A DNA stretch of 64,000 bases from Pseudarthrobacter sp. Fe7 (GCA_024372495.1 CP099977.1:1240001-1304000), one strand, 5' to 3'. Counted from the stretch's first letter, positions 18,396 through 30,382 are shown. Numbers and translations: made by a program. The notes: generated by a model from the sequence alone, not told the origin.

Positions 18396-19494
18396 ATGAT
18401 CCGGCTACGACAGCTGGCCCAAGCGGCTTCGGTACTCACCACCCCTCTAACGCCAGAGGATGTCCTCTCGCTGTTCAACCCTGTCTACTCAGCACGGCAG
18501 CTCCGGGGCGTTGTCACCAAGGTGGTCCAGGAGACCGCCCAGTCGGCAACCATCTTCTTCCGTCCCGGCCGCGGCTGGAAGGCGCACCTTGCCGGGCAGT
18601 GGGCCCGCATCGGCGTCGAACTCGACGGTGTCCGCCACTGGCGCTCCTACTCACTCAGTGCCCCCGCCGGCAAGGACCCGGCCATCACCGTCACGGACGT
18701 CGGTGCCGTCTCCGGCACCCTGGTGCGGACCACCAAGCCCGGCGACGTCCTGTTTTTGGCCCCGCCGCAGGGTGATTTCGTGCTGCCGGAGCATCCCCGC
18801 CCCCTTCTCATGGTCACCGCGGGCAGCGGCATCACTCCGGTTATGTCCATGATCCGTACCCTTGTGCCCCGGCGCCCGGATGCCGACGTCGTCCTGGTCC
18901 ACTCGGCCCGCACCCCCGGCGACAGCCTGTTCCGTGAAGAACTGGCGGAGGCTCGCCGACCAGTTCCCCAACTTCCGGCTGGCGCACTGGTACACCGGCG
19001 AGCAGGGCCGGATGGATTTCTCCAGCACCCAAGAACTGGACGAGATCTGCCCCGACTGGAAGGAACGGGCAGCTTACGCGTGCGGCCCGGACAGCTTCCT
19101 GGATGACGCCGAGGCGCTGTGGAAGCGGGCAGCCCTGACCACGCGCGCACCCGGGACCGACCTCGCGGTGGCCGGAGATGCCGGCAACCTGATGATCGAA
19201 CGCTTCAACACCACCTTCAACGCCGGGGTGGGGCACGACGGCGGCCTGGTCACCTTCGAAGCCTCGGACCGGGAAGTGGAGGCCGACGGCGACACCCCCA
19301 TCCTTGACATCGGCGAGGACGCCGGGGTGCTGATGCCCAGCGGCTGCCGCATGGGTATCTGCCACAGCTGCCTTACCCCGCTGCTGGCAGGACAGGTCCG
19401 CGACCTCCGTACCGGTGAAATCCACGGCGAACCGGGCCAACTGATCCAAACGTGTGTTTCGGCAGCCGCCGGACCCGTCAACCTCGAACTCTGA
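18396..19494 (+). CDS. Ferredoxin reductase with C-terminal [2Fe-2S] domain, +1 frameshift
   Basis: Corrected length 365 residues. Order: FAD-binding barrel (HWRSYSLSAP as the RxYS motif), NAD(P)-binding domain (MVTAGSGITPVMSMI, AYACGPDSFLDD), then a plant-type ferredoxin (SGCRMGICHSCL, last Cys in QTCVSA). GAGCTC near 18951 reads GAGGCTC; removing a G gives EELAELADQFPNFRL. It ends 13 bases before a desaturase, so it most likely feeds electrons to that enzyme, as Rv3230c does for DesA3 in mycobacteria. Confidence 0.88.
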
Positions 19495-19507
19495 GGAGCA
19501 GCACCAT

Positions 19508-20693
19508 ATGACTGTCATCTCACCCACAAAGACCACAGCCGCCGCAGGCGCCAACGCCGGCACCTCCAGGACGCGCCCCGGAAAGCTTGCCGAATCGGGC
19601 AGCCCCAGCGTCCGTCCGCCGGCTGCCGCCCACCTCACCGACGAACAGGTGGCGGAGCCTGGGCCGTGAGCTCGACGCCATCCGGGACGAGATCCTGGGC
19701 AAGCGCGGCGCGGAAGACGCCGCCTACATCCGGCGGATGATCAAGATCCAGCGCGGCCTGGAACTGTCCGGCCGCGCAGCGCTCCTGGTCAGCAAGAACA
19801 AAGCTGCCTGGGTCACCGGCACCACGCTGCTGAGCCTGGCCAAGATCCTGGAGAACATGGAACTGGGCCACAACATCCTGCATGGCCAGTGGGACTGGAT
19901 GCGGGACCCGGACATCCACTCCACCACCTGGGAATGGGACTTCGTGACGCCGTCGCGGTCCTGGCAGCACACCCACAACGACCTGCACCACCGCTGGACC
20001 AACGTGGTGGGCAAGGACAACGACGTCGGATACAACCTCCTCCGCATGGATGAGCAGCAGCCGTGGAAGCCGATCAACCTGGCCAACCCCTTGTTCAACG
20101 CAATCCTGGCGCCGGTCTTCGAGTGGGGCATTGCCATCTACGATCTGGAACTGACCGAGTACAAGGAAGGCACCAAGTCCAAGGAAGCTTTGAACAAGGA
20201 CCTCAAGGCCCTGGGCAAGAAGGTCATCACCCAGTTCACCAAGGACTATGCGGCAACCCCTGCGCTGGCCATGCTGACCGGCTCAGCCAAGCAGGCCCTC
20301 TTCGGCACCATTGCAGCCAACGCCATCCGCAACGTGTGGGCCCACGCGGTGATCTTCTGCGGCCATTTCCCGGAAGGCACCGACACCTTCACCGAGGAGA
20401 TGGTGGACGGCGAGACCCGCGGCGACTGGTACGTGCGCCAGATGATCGGTTCGGCCAACATCTCGGGCTCCAAGTTCATGCACCTTATGACCGGCAACCT
20501 CTCCCACCAGATTGAGCACCACCTCTTCCCGGACCTGCCCTCCAATCGGTACGCCGAGGTGGCACCCAGGGTCCGCGAGATCTGCCAGCGCTACGGCCTG
20601 AAGTACACCACCGGGCCGCTGCTGAAGCAGGTCGGTTCGTCGTGGGCCAAGGTCTTCAAGCTGGCGCTGCCTGGCAAGGCTGCCCGGGCCTAA
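19508..20693 (+). CDS. Membrane fatty-acyl desaturase (DesA3-like), +1 frameshift
   Basis: Corrected length 394 residues. Three histidine boxes of membrane di-iron desaturases are visible: GHNILHGQ, HTHNDLHHRW and HQIEHHLFPD. Hydrophobic segments between them are modest, as in this actinobacterial group. It would insert a double bond into acyl chains of phospholipid or acyl-CoA. The break near 19658 (GAGCTGG read as GAGCCTGG) lies in the N-terminal region; correction gives EQVAELGRELDAIRDEIL. Operon with the ferredoxin reductase; GAGGAG precedes the ATG. A long terminator follows. Confidence 0.87.
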
Positions 20694-20700
20694 CGGCTTA

Positions 20701-20750
20701 AACGCAGAAGTGACCCGGTGGGCCCTGCCCGGCCGGGTCACTTCTGCGTT
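20701..20750. terminator. Bidirectional terminator between desaturase and cation-efflux genes
   Basis: Perfect 18-base arms (AACGCAGAAGTGACCCGG and its complement at 20733-20750) around a 14-base loop, starting right after the desaturase stop and ending ten bases before the stop of the opposing gene. Confidence 0.9.
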
Positions 20751-20759
20751 GGGGCGCCC

Positions 20760-21814
<1,055 letters not shown>

Positions 21815-21818
<4 letters not shown>

Positions 21819-22198
21819 GAGGCACTCCTTTGCACTGTGTGGCTGCTCACATGGTGATGGGCAGGCTCTCCCCCAAGGGCGTGCTCGGCCTGGAAGATGG
21901 CGTCGGCCACCAGTTGCCGGGCGTGCTCGTTCTCCAGCCGGTACAGCACCCGCGTTCCGTCCTGCCGCGTGGACACCATCCGTGCCAGGCGCATCTTGGC
22001 CAGGTGCTGGGATACGGCGGCGGGGGACTTGCCCACCACGTCTGCCAAGGCTCCAACTGCCATTTCCCCGTCACGGAGCGCCAGGATGATCCGCACCCTG
22101 GTGGCGTCCGCCAGCATGGCGAAGACCTCCACAGCCAGGCTCCACGTACTGGCTGTCCGTGCCAAGGAGCAAGCATTCTTATCTGCATTCATGCGCAT
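21815..22198 (-). CDS. ArsR/SmtB-family metal-responsive regulator
   Basis: 127 residues. Helix-turn-helix: MLADATRVRIILALRDGEMAVGALADVVGKSPAAVSQHLAKMRLARMV. The C-terminal end carries AEHALGGEPAHHHVSSH, histidines suited to a C-terminal zinc site as in SmtB/CzrA; the N-terminal Cys could add to it. It is coupled (ATGA) to the cation-efflux gene. The start region has a palindrome ATGCGCAT (22191-22198) covering both possible ATGs, a possible operator. Confidence 0.85.
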
Positions 22199-22210
22199 AT
22201 AGTGTCATAG

Positions 22211-22764
<554 letters not shown>

Positions 22765-22772
22765 GAAAAACA

Positions 22773-22808
22773 CGCGTCCGACGGCGGCCCGGACCGTCGT
22801 CGGACGCG
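22773..22808. terminator. Bidirectional stem-loop terminator
   Basis: Arms CGCGTCCGACG (22773-22783) and CGTCGGACGCG (22798-22808). It lies between the rightward hydrolase remnant and the leftward response regulator and can serve both. Confidence 0.75.
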
Positions 22809-22824
22809 CGGGAAAACCGGGGGT

Positions 22825-23238
22825 TCAGCAAAGGGACGTGTCCGTTCTTGGCGGCGCAGGCTCCGCAGGAACAGCCGCCGGACACAACTGCACGGCAAGG
22901 TCAGTGAGTTCCTTCGGATGGAAGGGCTTGGTGAGGTACCCGGCGGCCCCGGACGCCATCCCGGCGAGTACGTCGTCCTCCTCCGAACGGGCCGTCAGGA
23001 ACAGCAGGGGTGCGGTGCTGAGGGCCCGGATGGCGCGGGCCACCACGTGTCCGTCCATATCGGGAAGGCCAAGGTCCAGGGTCACCAGGGCGATGGCAGG
23101 ATCCGCAGCGGCGGCGATGCCCTCCGCGCCCGTGCCCACTGCCCTGACCACAAAACCTGCGCGGGACAGGACCACTGAGATCAGTCCCCGGATATCGTCG
23201 TTATCCTCCACGACAAGGCATACGCGCTGCTGTTCCAT
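22825..23238 (-). CDS. Single-domain response regulator receiver protein
   Basis: 137 residues: only a CheY-like receiver. Acid pocket VVEDNDD, phosphoacceptor Asp in LVTLDLGLPDMDG, Thr in LFLTARS and Lys in YLTKPFHP. No output domain. ATG 23238 chosen. No histidine kinase is adjacent; the neighbour is a GAF-ANTAR gene on the same strand 68 bases upstream, suggesting a shared signalling role. Confidence 0.88.
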   Translation of the reverse strand: MEQQRVCLVVEDNDDIRGLISVVLSRAGFVVRAVGTGAEGIAAAADPAIALVTLDLGLPDMDGHVVARAIRALSTAPLLFLTARSEEDDVLAGMASGAAGYLTKPFHPKELTDLAVQLCPAAVPAEPAPPRTDTSLC

Positions 23239-23305
23239 CAAGCCCCCCGGCGAAAAGTTGGCACAAGTCTACCGGGGGCAGGAAGCGCTGGCGGGGAACG
23301 CCGCC

Positions 23306-24050
23306 CTAGCCGTCGTAATGTGTGCGCGCGGGGCCCTGGCCCAGGGACTTGACCACCGCGGCAGCCACATCATGCAGCTTGGAGTTGCGCGTGCTTGACG
23401 CCGCCCTCAAAATGTCGAAGGCGTCCTGCTGGCTGCAGCGGTTCTGGGCCATGATGATGCCCACCGCCATATCGATCACCGTGCGGGACTCCAGCGTGGC
23501 ACGGAGGTTCGCGGCCGTCTCGCTGTAGTGCGCAAACCGAACCGCTAGCCGCAGTGCCAGCGATGTCTGGCTGACGAAATCCTCGGCGAACTTCAGCATG
23601 CGGCCCTCAAAGCGGCGCGCACGGCGGGAGTACAGCAACAGGGTTGCCTTGGTTTCCCCCTCAAGCCGGAACGGAAGCGCAGCAACCGAGCGCACCCCCT
23701 GGGCAATCACCGAGCCTGGAGTATTCGGGCCAGCGGCCGTCCTCGGTAATATCCGGAACGTGGACAATCTCCTGGGCTGTGGAAGCAGTTTGGCCGGGGG
23801 TTTCGGCGAACCGGTGTTCGAGCCGTCCAATGGCCTTGGCTTCCGGACTGCTGCTGGCTACCGTGGCGGTCTTGCGCTGCCGGAGCAAGGTGATGGCGCA
23901 CAGCATCTCGTCGCCGGGCTCGGAAAGGTTGCGGGCGGACACCTGCGCCAGTTCGTTGAGGAACTCCTCAACGTCGGAGCTGTCAAGGACCAGTTCATGC
24001 AGGTGCTCGGTAATAGATGTATCGGTTTTTGCTGTTGACTCGCTGGCCAC
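23306..24050 (-). CDS. GAF-ANTAR transcription antitermination regulator (3 of 3), +1 frameshift
   Basis: Corrected length 247 residues from a GTG at 24050. GAF part: MLCAITLLRQRKTATVASSS, EIVHVPDITEDGRWPEY and SVAALPFRLEGETKATLLLY; ANTAR part: ESRTVIDMAVGIIMAQNRC, RNSKLHDVAAAVVKSL. The break near 23714 is AGCTCGG read as AGGCTCGG on the coding strand; removing one base gives PEYSSSVIAQGVRSVAALPF. Third copy of this architecture in the window. Confidence 0.83.
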
Positions 24051-24375
24051 GGTTTCTTGGTGCCATTCGCTCAGGTCAAAACGAGCCGGCAACTCACACA
24101 AACGCCCCGCAACTGTGCAGGGAGCCGGTGATGGTCGCTGGATCGACGAACTTTCCAACGGCCCGCTGCTAAACCGATATCCAAAGTATATACATTCCGC
24201 GCAGGGCCCAGCCCATATCCGCCCGGGCGCTGCCGCCGTTTGCTGGCGCCGGGCAGGGGCAACCGGCACAATGAAGCGGGAGCCGGTGCTGCCTCCGCCG
24301 GCCCGTCGACAGTGGGTCCCCGCTACCGGGCAGGGTGGCAACCCGCCGGCCGCCACGCCGGGGAAGGACAGGAAC
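24051..24375. other. Intergenic region between divergent ANTAR and adenylate kinase genes
   Basis: About 325 bases. It contains an AT-richer patch (TATCCAAAGTATATACATT near 24178) that could be promoter DNA, but no clear -35/-10 pair, repeat or gene was seen. Confidence 0.4.
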
Positions 24376-24969
24376 ATGATTAGGCTTCTCATCATCGGCC
24401 CACCGGGCTCCGGCAAGGGAACGCAGGCCGAACACCTGGCACGCCACTTCCGTGTCCCCGCCGTTTCCACCGGCGACATCTTCCGGAGCAACGTCAGCCG
24501 TAAGACAGACCTCGGGAACCAGGCCGCGGAGTACCTGGACGGCGGCCATTTCGTCCCCGACCACCTCACCAACGCCCTGGTGAAGGACCGCCTCACGGAG
24601 GGCGATGCCAGCCATGGTTTCCTGCTGGACGGCTACCCACGTACCGCGCCGCAGGCAACGGCACTGGACAACATGCTCGCTGCCCAGGGCCATGCGCTGG
24701 ACGCCGTCATCGAACTGCAGGCCCCGGATGCGGAACTGGAGGACCGAATGCAGCGGCGTGCCCGGGAACAGGGGCGCACCGATGACACCATCGACGTCTT
24801 CCGGCGCCGGCTGGACCTCTACCATCAGCAGACGCACGAAGTAGTCTCGGTGTACGCGGGCCGGGGCATTCTGGTATCCGTCAACGGCAGCGGCGATCCC
24901 GGCGGGATCACCGCACTGGCGATCGCCGCCGTCGAACAGTTCCTCAACGCCCCGCGGCCCCCGTCCTGA
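24376..24969 (+). CDS. adk: Adenylate kinase
   Basis: 197 residues. P-loop GPPGSGKGTQAEHLA, VSTGDIFRSNVS, LLDGYPRTAPQATAL and the catalytic Arg-rich DTIDVFRRRLDLY. The lid is short, without zinc cysteines, as in actinobacterial short-lid enzymes. It interconverts ATP and AMP with ADP. Away from ribosomal-protein genes, where the housekeeping adk normally sits, so this may be a second copy; GGACAGGAAC precedes the ATG. Confidence 0.88.
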   Translation: MIRLLIIGPPGSGKGTQAEHLARHFRVPAVSTGDIFRSNVSRKTDLGNQAAEYLDGGHFVPDHLTNALVKDRLTEGDASHGFLLDGYPRTAPQATALDNMLAAQGHALDAVIELQAPDAELEDRMQRRAREQGRTDDTIDVFRRRLDLYHQQTHEVVSVYAGRGILVSVNGSGDPGGITALAIAAVEQFLNAPRPPS

Positions 24970-25014
24970 CCGAAACACCGCACGGTGAACGCACTCCAAC
25001 AGAAGGAAACACTG

Positions 25015-25893
25015 ATGAGAATTGCCGTTACAGGCGGAAGCGGAAAACTGGGGCGGCACGTCGTGCGCCGGCTCACCGACGACGGCCACCAGGTCCTCAC
25101 CCTGGACCGCGCGGGTGCCCGCAGCCCCGAACTGCTGGTGGTGGACCTGCGCAACTACGGCCAGGTGGTGGACGCGCTGCTGGGCGTCGATGACCGCCAT
25201 GACGGGTTCGACGCCGTGGTGCACCTGGGTGCCATTCCCGCCCCGGGCATCCTTCCGGACGCAGCAACGTTCGAAAACAACATGCTCTCCACCTACAACG
25301 TGTTCCAGGCCGCGCGCCGCGCGGGCATCAAGAAGGTGGTGTACGCCTCCAGCGAGACCGTCCTGGGGCTGCCGTTCGACATCGACCCGCCCTACATTCC
25401 GGTGGATGAGGAATACCCGCCGCGGCCGGAGAGCACCTACTCGCTGGTGAAGACGCTGGAGGAGCAGATGGCCGTGGAGATGACGCGGTGGGACCCGGAC
25501 CTGAGCATCACGGGCCTGCGCTTCTCCAACGTGATGGACGAGGCCGACTACGCAAAGTTCCCCTCTTTCGACGGGGATGCGACGCTCCGGAAATGGAACC
25601 TGTGGGGCTACATTGACGGCCGGGACGGGGCACAGGCCGTGGCCCGGGCGTTGGAAAACGCCAAGCCGGGCTTCGAAGCCTTCATTATTGCCAATGCCGA
25701 CACGGTCATGAGCCGGTCAAGCGCCAGCCTGGCGGCGGAGGTCTTCCCCGGCGTCAAGGTCACCAAGGAACTGGGCGAGCGCGAAACGATGCTGTCCATC
25801 GACAAGGCACGGCGCCTGCTGGGTTACGAGCCCGAGCACAGCTGGCGGAACCACGCACCGGTCGCCTCCAGCGCTGGAGAAAGCAAGGAGTAG
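25015..25893 (+). CDS. NAD-dependent epimerase/dehydratase (extended SDR)
   Basis: 292 residues. Rossmann loop VTGGSGKLGRHVVRRL, active-site Tyr/Lys in STYSLVKTLEE, and Ser in VVYASSETVLGLPF. Family members act on nucleotide sugars or, in a close group, on uronic acids (uronate dehydrogenase-like). Intact; 45 bases after adk with AGAAGGAAAC as ribosome site. Confidence 0.85.
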   Translation: MRIAVTGGSGKLGRHVVRRLTDDGHQVLTLDRAGARSPELLVVDLRNYGQVVDALLGVDDRHDGFDAVVHLGAIPAPGILPDAATFENNMLSTYNVFQAARRAGIKKVVYASSETVLGLPFDIDPPYIPVDEEYPPRPESTYSLVKTLEEQMAVEMTRWDPDLSITGLRFSNVMDEADYAKFPSFDGDATLRKWNLWGYIDGRDGAQAVARALENAKPGFEAFIIANADTVMSRSSASLAAEVFPGVKVTKELGERETMLSIDKARRLLGYEPEHSWRNHAPVASSAGESKE

Positions 25894-25980
25894 TCCCCGC
25901 CCGCTCCGCAGCAATCCTGGACCTGGCCGGGAATCCGGGCGGAGAGGCCGCCCGGGCGGGACCCCGGACAGTGTGATGGA

Positions 25981-26873
25981 GTGAATGGCCGTTCAGCGGG
26001 GATAATCTTCAGCCTAGGTATTTTCACACTGCACGCAGATACGGCGTGCATTCAACAGGGCGCAGGGACGGGCAGCACATTGGCACATGAATCAGCAGGT
26101 TCCGCAGTCACGGAAAAATCCGGCAGGTGGCACACCTTCCATGAGAAGTTCGTGGTGGAGGAGCGCTACGTCGACCCTGCCGACCGGCGCCGCCTCTACC
26201 GGGCATCGGCCATCCTGGCCGTGGTGGGGCTGGCACTCTTCATTGCCACGCTGATCAGCGTGCTGCAGGCCGACGGCCTTTCTGCCGCCGACCACCCGGT
26301 GCACGACTGGCTCATGACGACGCGCTCAGGAGCGGCGACCGCCATCATGATCTTCCTGGCCATATTCTTCGGCCCCATCGCCCTGCCCATCATCGTGCTG
26401 GTGGTGATATTGGTCTGGGGATTCGCAGCAAAACACGCCTGGCGCCCCATCCTCCTGGCGTCCGCGATGCTGGCCGGGGTGATCATCTCGCAGATCATCC
26501 TGCACATCGTCCAGCGCTCGCGGCCCCCGTGGACCAGATGCTGTTCGGTGCGGACCAGACCTTTTCGTTCCCGTCCGGGCACGTCCTGGGAGCCTGCGAC
26601 TTCCTGCTGGTGGGTGCCTACCTGATCTTCTCCCGGCGGCGGAACCCGCGTGCTGCTGTCTTCGGTTTCATTGGGGCCGGGATCGGGATCGTCCTGGCCA
26701 TCACCAGCCGCCTCTACCTGGGCTACCACTGGCCCACGGACACCCTTGCATCGTTCTCCCTGTCGCTGCTCATCCTGGGCGGCGTCATCGCCCTGGACAC
26801 CTGGCGGACGGCCAGGATTCCGGGCGAGCCGGTCACGGGCGAGCTGTCCAAGGAAGAATCCGCACGGGAGTAG
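25981..26873 (+). CDS. PAP2-family membrane phosphatase, frameshifted
   Basis: Corrected length up to 297 residues from GTG 25981 (a TTG near 26080 is an alternative, shorter start). Several membrane helices; the three phosphatase motifs are QRSRPPVDQ, SFPSGH and SRLYLGYHWPTD. It dephosphorylates lipid phosphates such as undecaprenyl pyrophosphate or phosphatidic acid outside the membrane. One C is lost in the run at 26524-26528, between the first and second motifs. Confidence 0.83.
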
Positions 26874-26906
26874 AACTTCCCCGGACACGGCTGAGTAGCA
26901 ACTGAA

Positions 26907-27225
26907 TCACTGCTGCCGGGACCTGGCGCGCCTCAACGCCCGGTGGAGTTCCACGTTTGCCGCCTCGAGTTCCAGGACCTTGGCAACCCCTGCCAGGTTC
27001 AGCCCCTCCTCAAGGAGCCTGGCCGATCCGCAGCAGCACGGCAATGTCATCGTCACTGTATTGGCGCGTGCCGCCCGCCGTCCGCAGGGGCGTGAGCAGC
27101 CCCCTGGTCTCGTAGAACCGGATGTTCTGCTGCCCGGTCCCCGTCAGCTCCGCGGCGACCGAAATGGCGTACAGGGCCCTTGGGCCGGGCGGACGTGCAC
27201 CACGTCCCGCAGCTGGTTCTGACAT
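26907..27225 (-). CDS. MerR-family heat-shock regulator (HspR-like), +1 frameshift
   Basis: Corrected length 105 residues. MerR helix-turn-helix ALYAISVAAELTGTGQQNIRFYETRGLL, wing GGTRQYSDDDIAVLLRI, then QLLEEGLNLAGVAKVLELE, close to HspR. CAGCTCC near 27018 reads CAGGCTCC (plus strand GGAGCCTGG), ending the raw frame early. GGGAG precedes the chosen ATG at 27225. It is divergent from hsp20 and likely represses it and itself. Confidence 0.82.
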
Positions 27226-27287
27226 TTCCACTCCCAAAATCGCTCCGGCCTGTGTCTTGCCTCAGTTTCCCACGAGTGCTATAAAAA

Positions 27288-27328
27288 ATCTATATCCACC
27301 ACCATAGATCGATGCGGTGGATATAGAT
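27288..27328. promoter_or_regulatory. 13-base inverted repeat between hspR and hsp20
   Basis: ATCTATATCCACC (27288-27300) and GGTGGATATAGAT (27316-27328) are perfect arms around a 15-base spacer. It differs from the published HspR box (CTTGAGT-N7-ACTCAAG) but lies centrally in the divergent promoter region, so it is the natural candidate operator of this MerR protein. Confidence 0.75.
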
Positions 27329-27367
27329 GAGCGCAGATCCAACACTTGGAAGCTGAAGGAGTGGGAA

Positions 27368-27797
27368 ATGATGCTAATGCGTACCGACCCGTTCCGTGAG
27401 CTGGACCGGCTCACGCAGCAGGTCTTTGGCACCGCCGCGCGTCCGGCTGCCATGCCGATGGACGCCTGGCAGGAGGACGGTGAGTTCGTGGTGGCGTTCG
27501 ACCTTCCCGGCGTGAAGGTTGACTCGCTGGACCTGAACATCGAACGGAATGTGCTGACCGTGAGGGCCGAGCGCCAGGACCCCACGCAGCCGAATGTGGA
27601 GCCTCGTGGCGTCCGAGCGTCCCCGCGGCGTGTTCAGCCGCCAGTTGATCCTTGGCGACACCCTGGACACCGGGAAGATCAAGGCCAGCTACGACCAGGG
27701 CGTCCTGACACTGCGGATCCCGGTGGCCGAACAAGCCAAGCCGCGCAAGATCGAGATCCACACCCAGCAGGACGCGATGCAGCAGATCGGCACGTAG
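27368..27797 (+). CDS. Small heat-shock protein (Hsp20/alpha-crystallin), +1 frameshift
   Basis: Corrected length 142 residues. Alpha-crystallin domain: [51 protein letters not shown] and [20 protein letters not shown]. It is an ATP-independent holdase chaperone. GAGCTCG near 27601 reads GAGCCTCG; removing one C gives [18 protein letters not shown] precedes the ATG. Confidence 0.88.
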
Positions 27798-27863
27798 GGC
27801 CGGGCTTACGAGCCTGTGCCCCCGCGGGTCACGGCGGGGGCACAGGCGGAACAGGAGGCTGGA

Positions 27864-28241
27864 ATGGCTGATGTCCCCAATTACTACACCGTCCTGGGGG
27901 TAGGCCGGGACGCCACCCCGCAACAGATCTCCCATGCGTACCGGGCACTCATGCGCAGCCACCACCCTGACATGGACGGCCGGCAGGCGGGCGGGGACAA
28001 CCAGGCCGCGGCAAACCAACCCGCAAGGTCGGGCGCTCCCACCCAGGGCGACGAACTCCTGCGGATCATGCAGGCGTTCGACGTCCTGCGCGATCCCGGG
28101 CGCCGCGCCGACTACGACAGGCGGTTGGCGGCAGCGGCACCCATCATCATCCCGGTCCGGAGAACCCGCAGCACCGGCGCACCATCCGGGCCTGCCATCC
28201 GCGTCACCCCGGTGCAGTGGGAAAGCGGGCCCTGGGCCTGA
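27864..28241 (+). CDS. Small J-domain protein
   Basis: 125 residues. Residues 1-90 are a J-domain, [30 protein letters not shown] with the HPD triad, widened by a Gln/Ala-rich loop before [25 protein letters not shown]. No zinc-finger or substrate domain. In place behind hsp20 it may link the holdase to DnaK. Confidence 0.85.
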   Translation: MADVPNYYTVLGVGRDATPQQISHAYRALMRSHHPDMDGRQAGGDNQAAANQPARSGAPTQGDELLRIMQAFDVLRDPGRRADYDRRLAAAAPIIIPVRRTRSTGAPSGPAIRVTPVQWESGPWA

Positions 28242-28307
28242 CCCGGGCTTGAAGCCGGGCCCATCCATCAAGGCAGTGCCATTCATCCAAGGAGGCGGAA
28301 AAGCTGC

Positions 28308-28685
28308 ATGAGCGACTGGCGGCGCTACGATTCACATCTCATCCCTGCGTTCCACGAACGCTTTGAGCAGCGCTGGGGTCCGGGAACGGCACCCTTCCTG
28401 GACCCCGAGGCCCACGAGCAGCCGCTGCCGCGCGCGCAATGGATCAATCCGGCCACCGGCGCTGCCCTTGCGGTGGTCCCGGTATGGACGGCCGACGAGA
28501 GGCAGCAGCGTTCCTTTGGAGTGTTCTACCTGCCACCGGCGGGGGACATCTGGGTCCTGCGGCCCGGCTTCACCGGATACCTTGAACCGTCCGACGGCGA
28601 CTCGGAGCACCTGGTGACCCTGCGTAATGACGCCTTCCGCAAGGCAGTGGCGCACGCCAAGGAGTTCCTTTTCGGTTCACAGTAA
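28308..28685 (+). CDS. Hypothetical protein (125 aa)
   Basis: A soluble 125-residue protein: FHERFEQRWGPGTAPFLDPE, then PATGAALAVVPVWTADERQQRSFGVFYLPPAGD and a C-terminal helix. AAGGAGG precedes the ATG. Probably the last gene of the heat-shock unit. The family is not recognised. Confidence 0.7.
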   Translation: MSDWRRYDSHLIPAFHERFEQRWGPGTAPFLDPEAHEQPLPRAQWINPATGAALAVVPVWTADERQQRSFGVFYLPPAGDIWVLRPGFTGYLEPSDGDSEHLVTLRNDAFRKAVAHAKEFLFGSQ

Positions 28686-28783
28686 CCGCCGGCGCCGGGC
28701 GCGGAGTTGGTGCTCGTCAGCTGGTCGGCGCTGTGTCATTCTGGGACGTACCCAAACCACCGTGACCAAAAGGCTGGACCCCA

Positions 28784-30382
28784 ATGCACATCACCGCCAA
28801 GGACCTCGCAGCACTCATCCCCCCGGGGTTTACGCTTGGCGTCGCAACCGCAGCATTCCAGATCGAAGGGGCACTGGATGAGGACGGCCGCGGACCCTCG
28901 GGCTGGGACAGGTTTGCAGCCAAGGCGGGTGCCATCGTGGAGGACCACAGCCCGGTGGTGGCCACGGACCATTACCACCGGATGCCGCAGGATGTGGCGC
29001 TTCTGAAGCAGTTGGGCGTCGATTCCTACCGGTTCTCCTTTTCCTGGCCGCGGGTCCAGCCCGGGGGAGGGGGCCAGGAAACCGCGCAGGACTGGCGTTC
29101 TACGACCGGCTCCTGGATGAGCTCCTGGCCAACGGAATCTCACCCATGGCCACCATCTACCACTGGGACACACCCCTGGAACTGGATGAGGCAGGCGGCT
29201 GGATGAACCGGGACACCGCCTACCGGCTGGGGGAGTACGCGGCCATCGTGGCGGAAGCCTTCGGGGACAGGGTGGCGCGCTGGGTCACCATCAACGAGCC
29301 GGCGACCGTGAGCGCCAACGGCTACGCGTTTGGGCTGCACTCGCCGGGCAAGGAGCCTGGCCCTGGGTGCATTCCCCACCGTCCATCACCAGCTGCTTGG
29401 CCATGGACTCGCCGTCCAGGCCCTGCGCGCCGCCCGGGTGCCGGGTGAGATCGGGATGACCAACGTGTACTCACCCATGGTGCCCAACTCGATCAACCCC
29501 CTGGACAAGATCAGCGCCGGGCTCATGGACCTGGGCCAGAACCGGCTCTACGCAGACCCCGTCCTCACCGGCAAATACCCGGACCTGATCCGCGCAGCAA
29601 AGTTCTTCAGCTCCTTCGAGCATCCCGAAGAGGACATGGGGATCATCTCCCAGCCCCTGGATTTCTACGGGCTCAACTACTACATGCCCACCAAGGTGGC
29701 GGCTGGGCCCGGCGGCGGGACCGTACCGTCAAGCATGGCGGAGGCCATGGGCAGCGACCTCAGCGCAACGGGCAGCGGCGCAACGCCCTTTCACGTCGAG
29801 ACCTGGCCGGAAGCGGACATCACCGCCTACGGCTGGCCGGTCAAGCCGGAATATATGGCGGTGGCCCTCAAGGAAATGGCGGACCGGTACCCCAACCTGC
29901 CTCCCGTGATTATCACTGAGGGCGGAGCGAGCTTCGAGGACATCATTGTCCGGGACAAGTCCACCAACACCCGCTTCATTCCGGACGAGCGCCGGCTGAA
30001 GTACCTTTCCGACCACCTCGAAACCGCGCTGCGCGCCACGGCGCCCGGTGGCGTCGCGGAGTCCATGGACCTGCGCGGCTATTACGTGTGGTCGTTCCTG
30101 GACAACTTCGAGTGGTCCGCCGGCTACAAGCAGCCGTTCGGTCTGCTGCACGTGGACTTCGAAACGCTGGAACGCACGCCCAAGGCCTCCTACTTCTGGT
30201 TCCAGGAGCTCATCGAGGAACGCGACCTGGCCGCCGTTGCCGCCGCCACCATCGCGCAGGCCGTGGTTCCGGACATCCTGGGCATTGAAGAGCTGGTGGG
30301 CAGCGAAAACCTGTCCGGAGGTGAAGCGCTGTTGGGCGATCGAGCGCCCGACGACGGCGCACCCCTGGGTGCCGGCGCGTAG
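28784..30382 (+). CDS. GH1 beta-glucosidase, frameshifted
   Basis: Corrected length 532 residues, longer than the usual 450-490 because of an alanine-rich C-terminal extension. Marks: FTLGVATAAFQIEGA, YHWDTPLELDEAGGW, the acid/base Glu in VTINEP, the nucleophile Glu in IITEGGAS and WSFLDNFEWSAGY. It hydrolyses beta-glucosides. A G is lost in a G-rich run at 29063-29073, and near 29355 GAGCTGG reads GAGCCTGG; correction gives GKELALGAFPTVHHQLLGHG. Confidence 0.85.

Noticed and set aside
24376-24969. Calling adk the housekeeping copy
   Set aside because: The gene is clearly an adenylate kinase, but it lacks the usual secY/map/infA neighbours, so the window cannot show whether it is the main copy.
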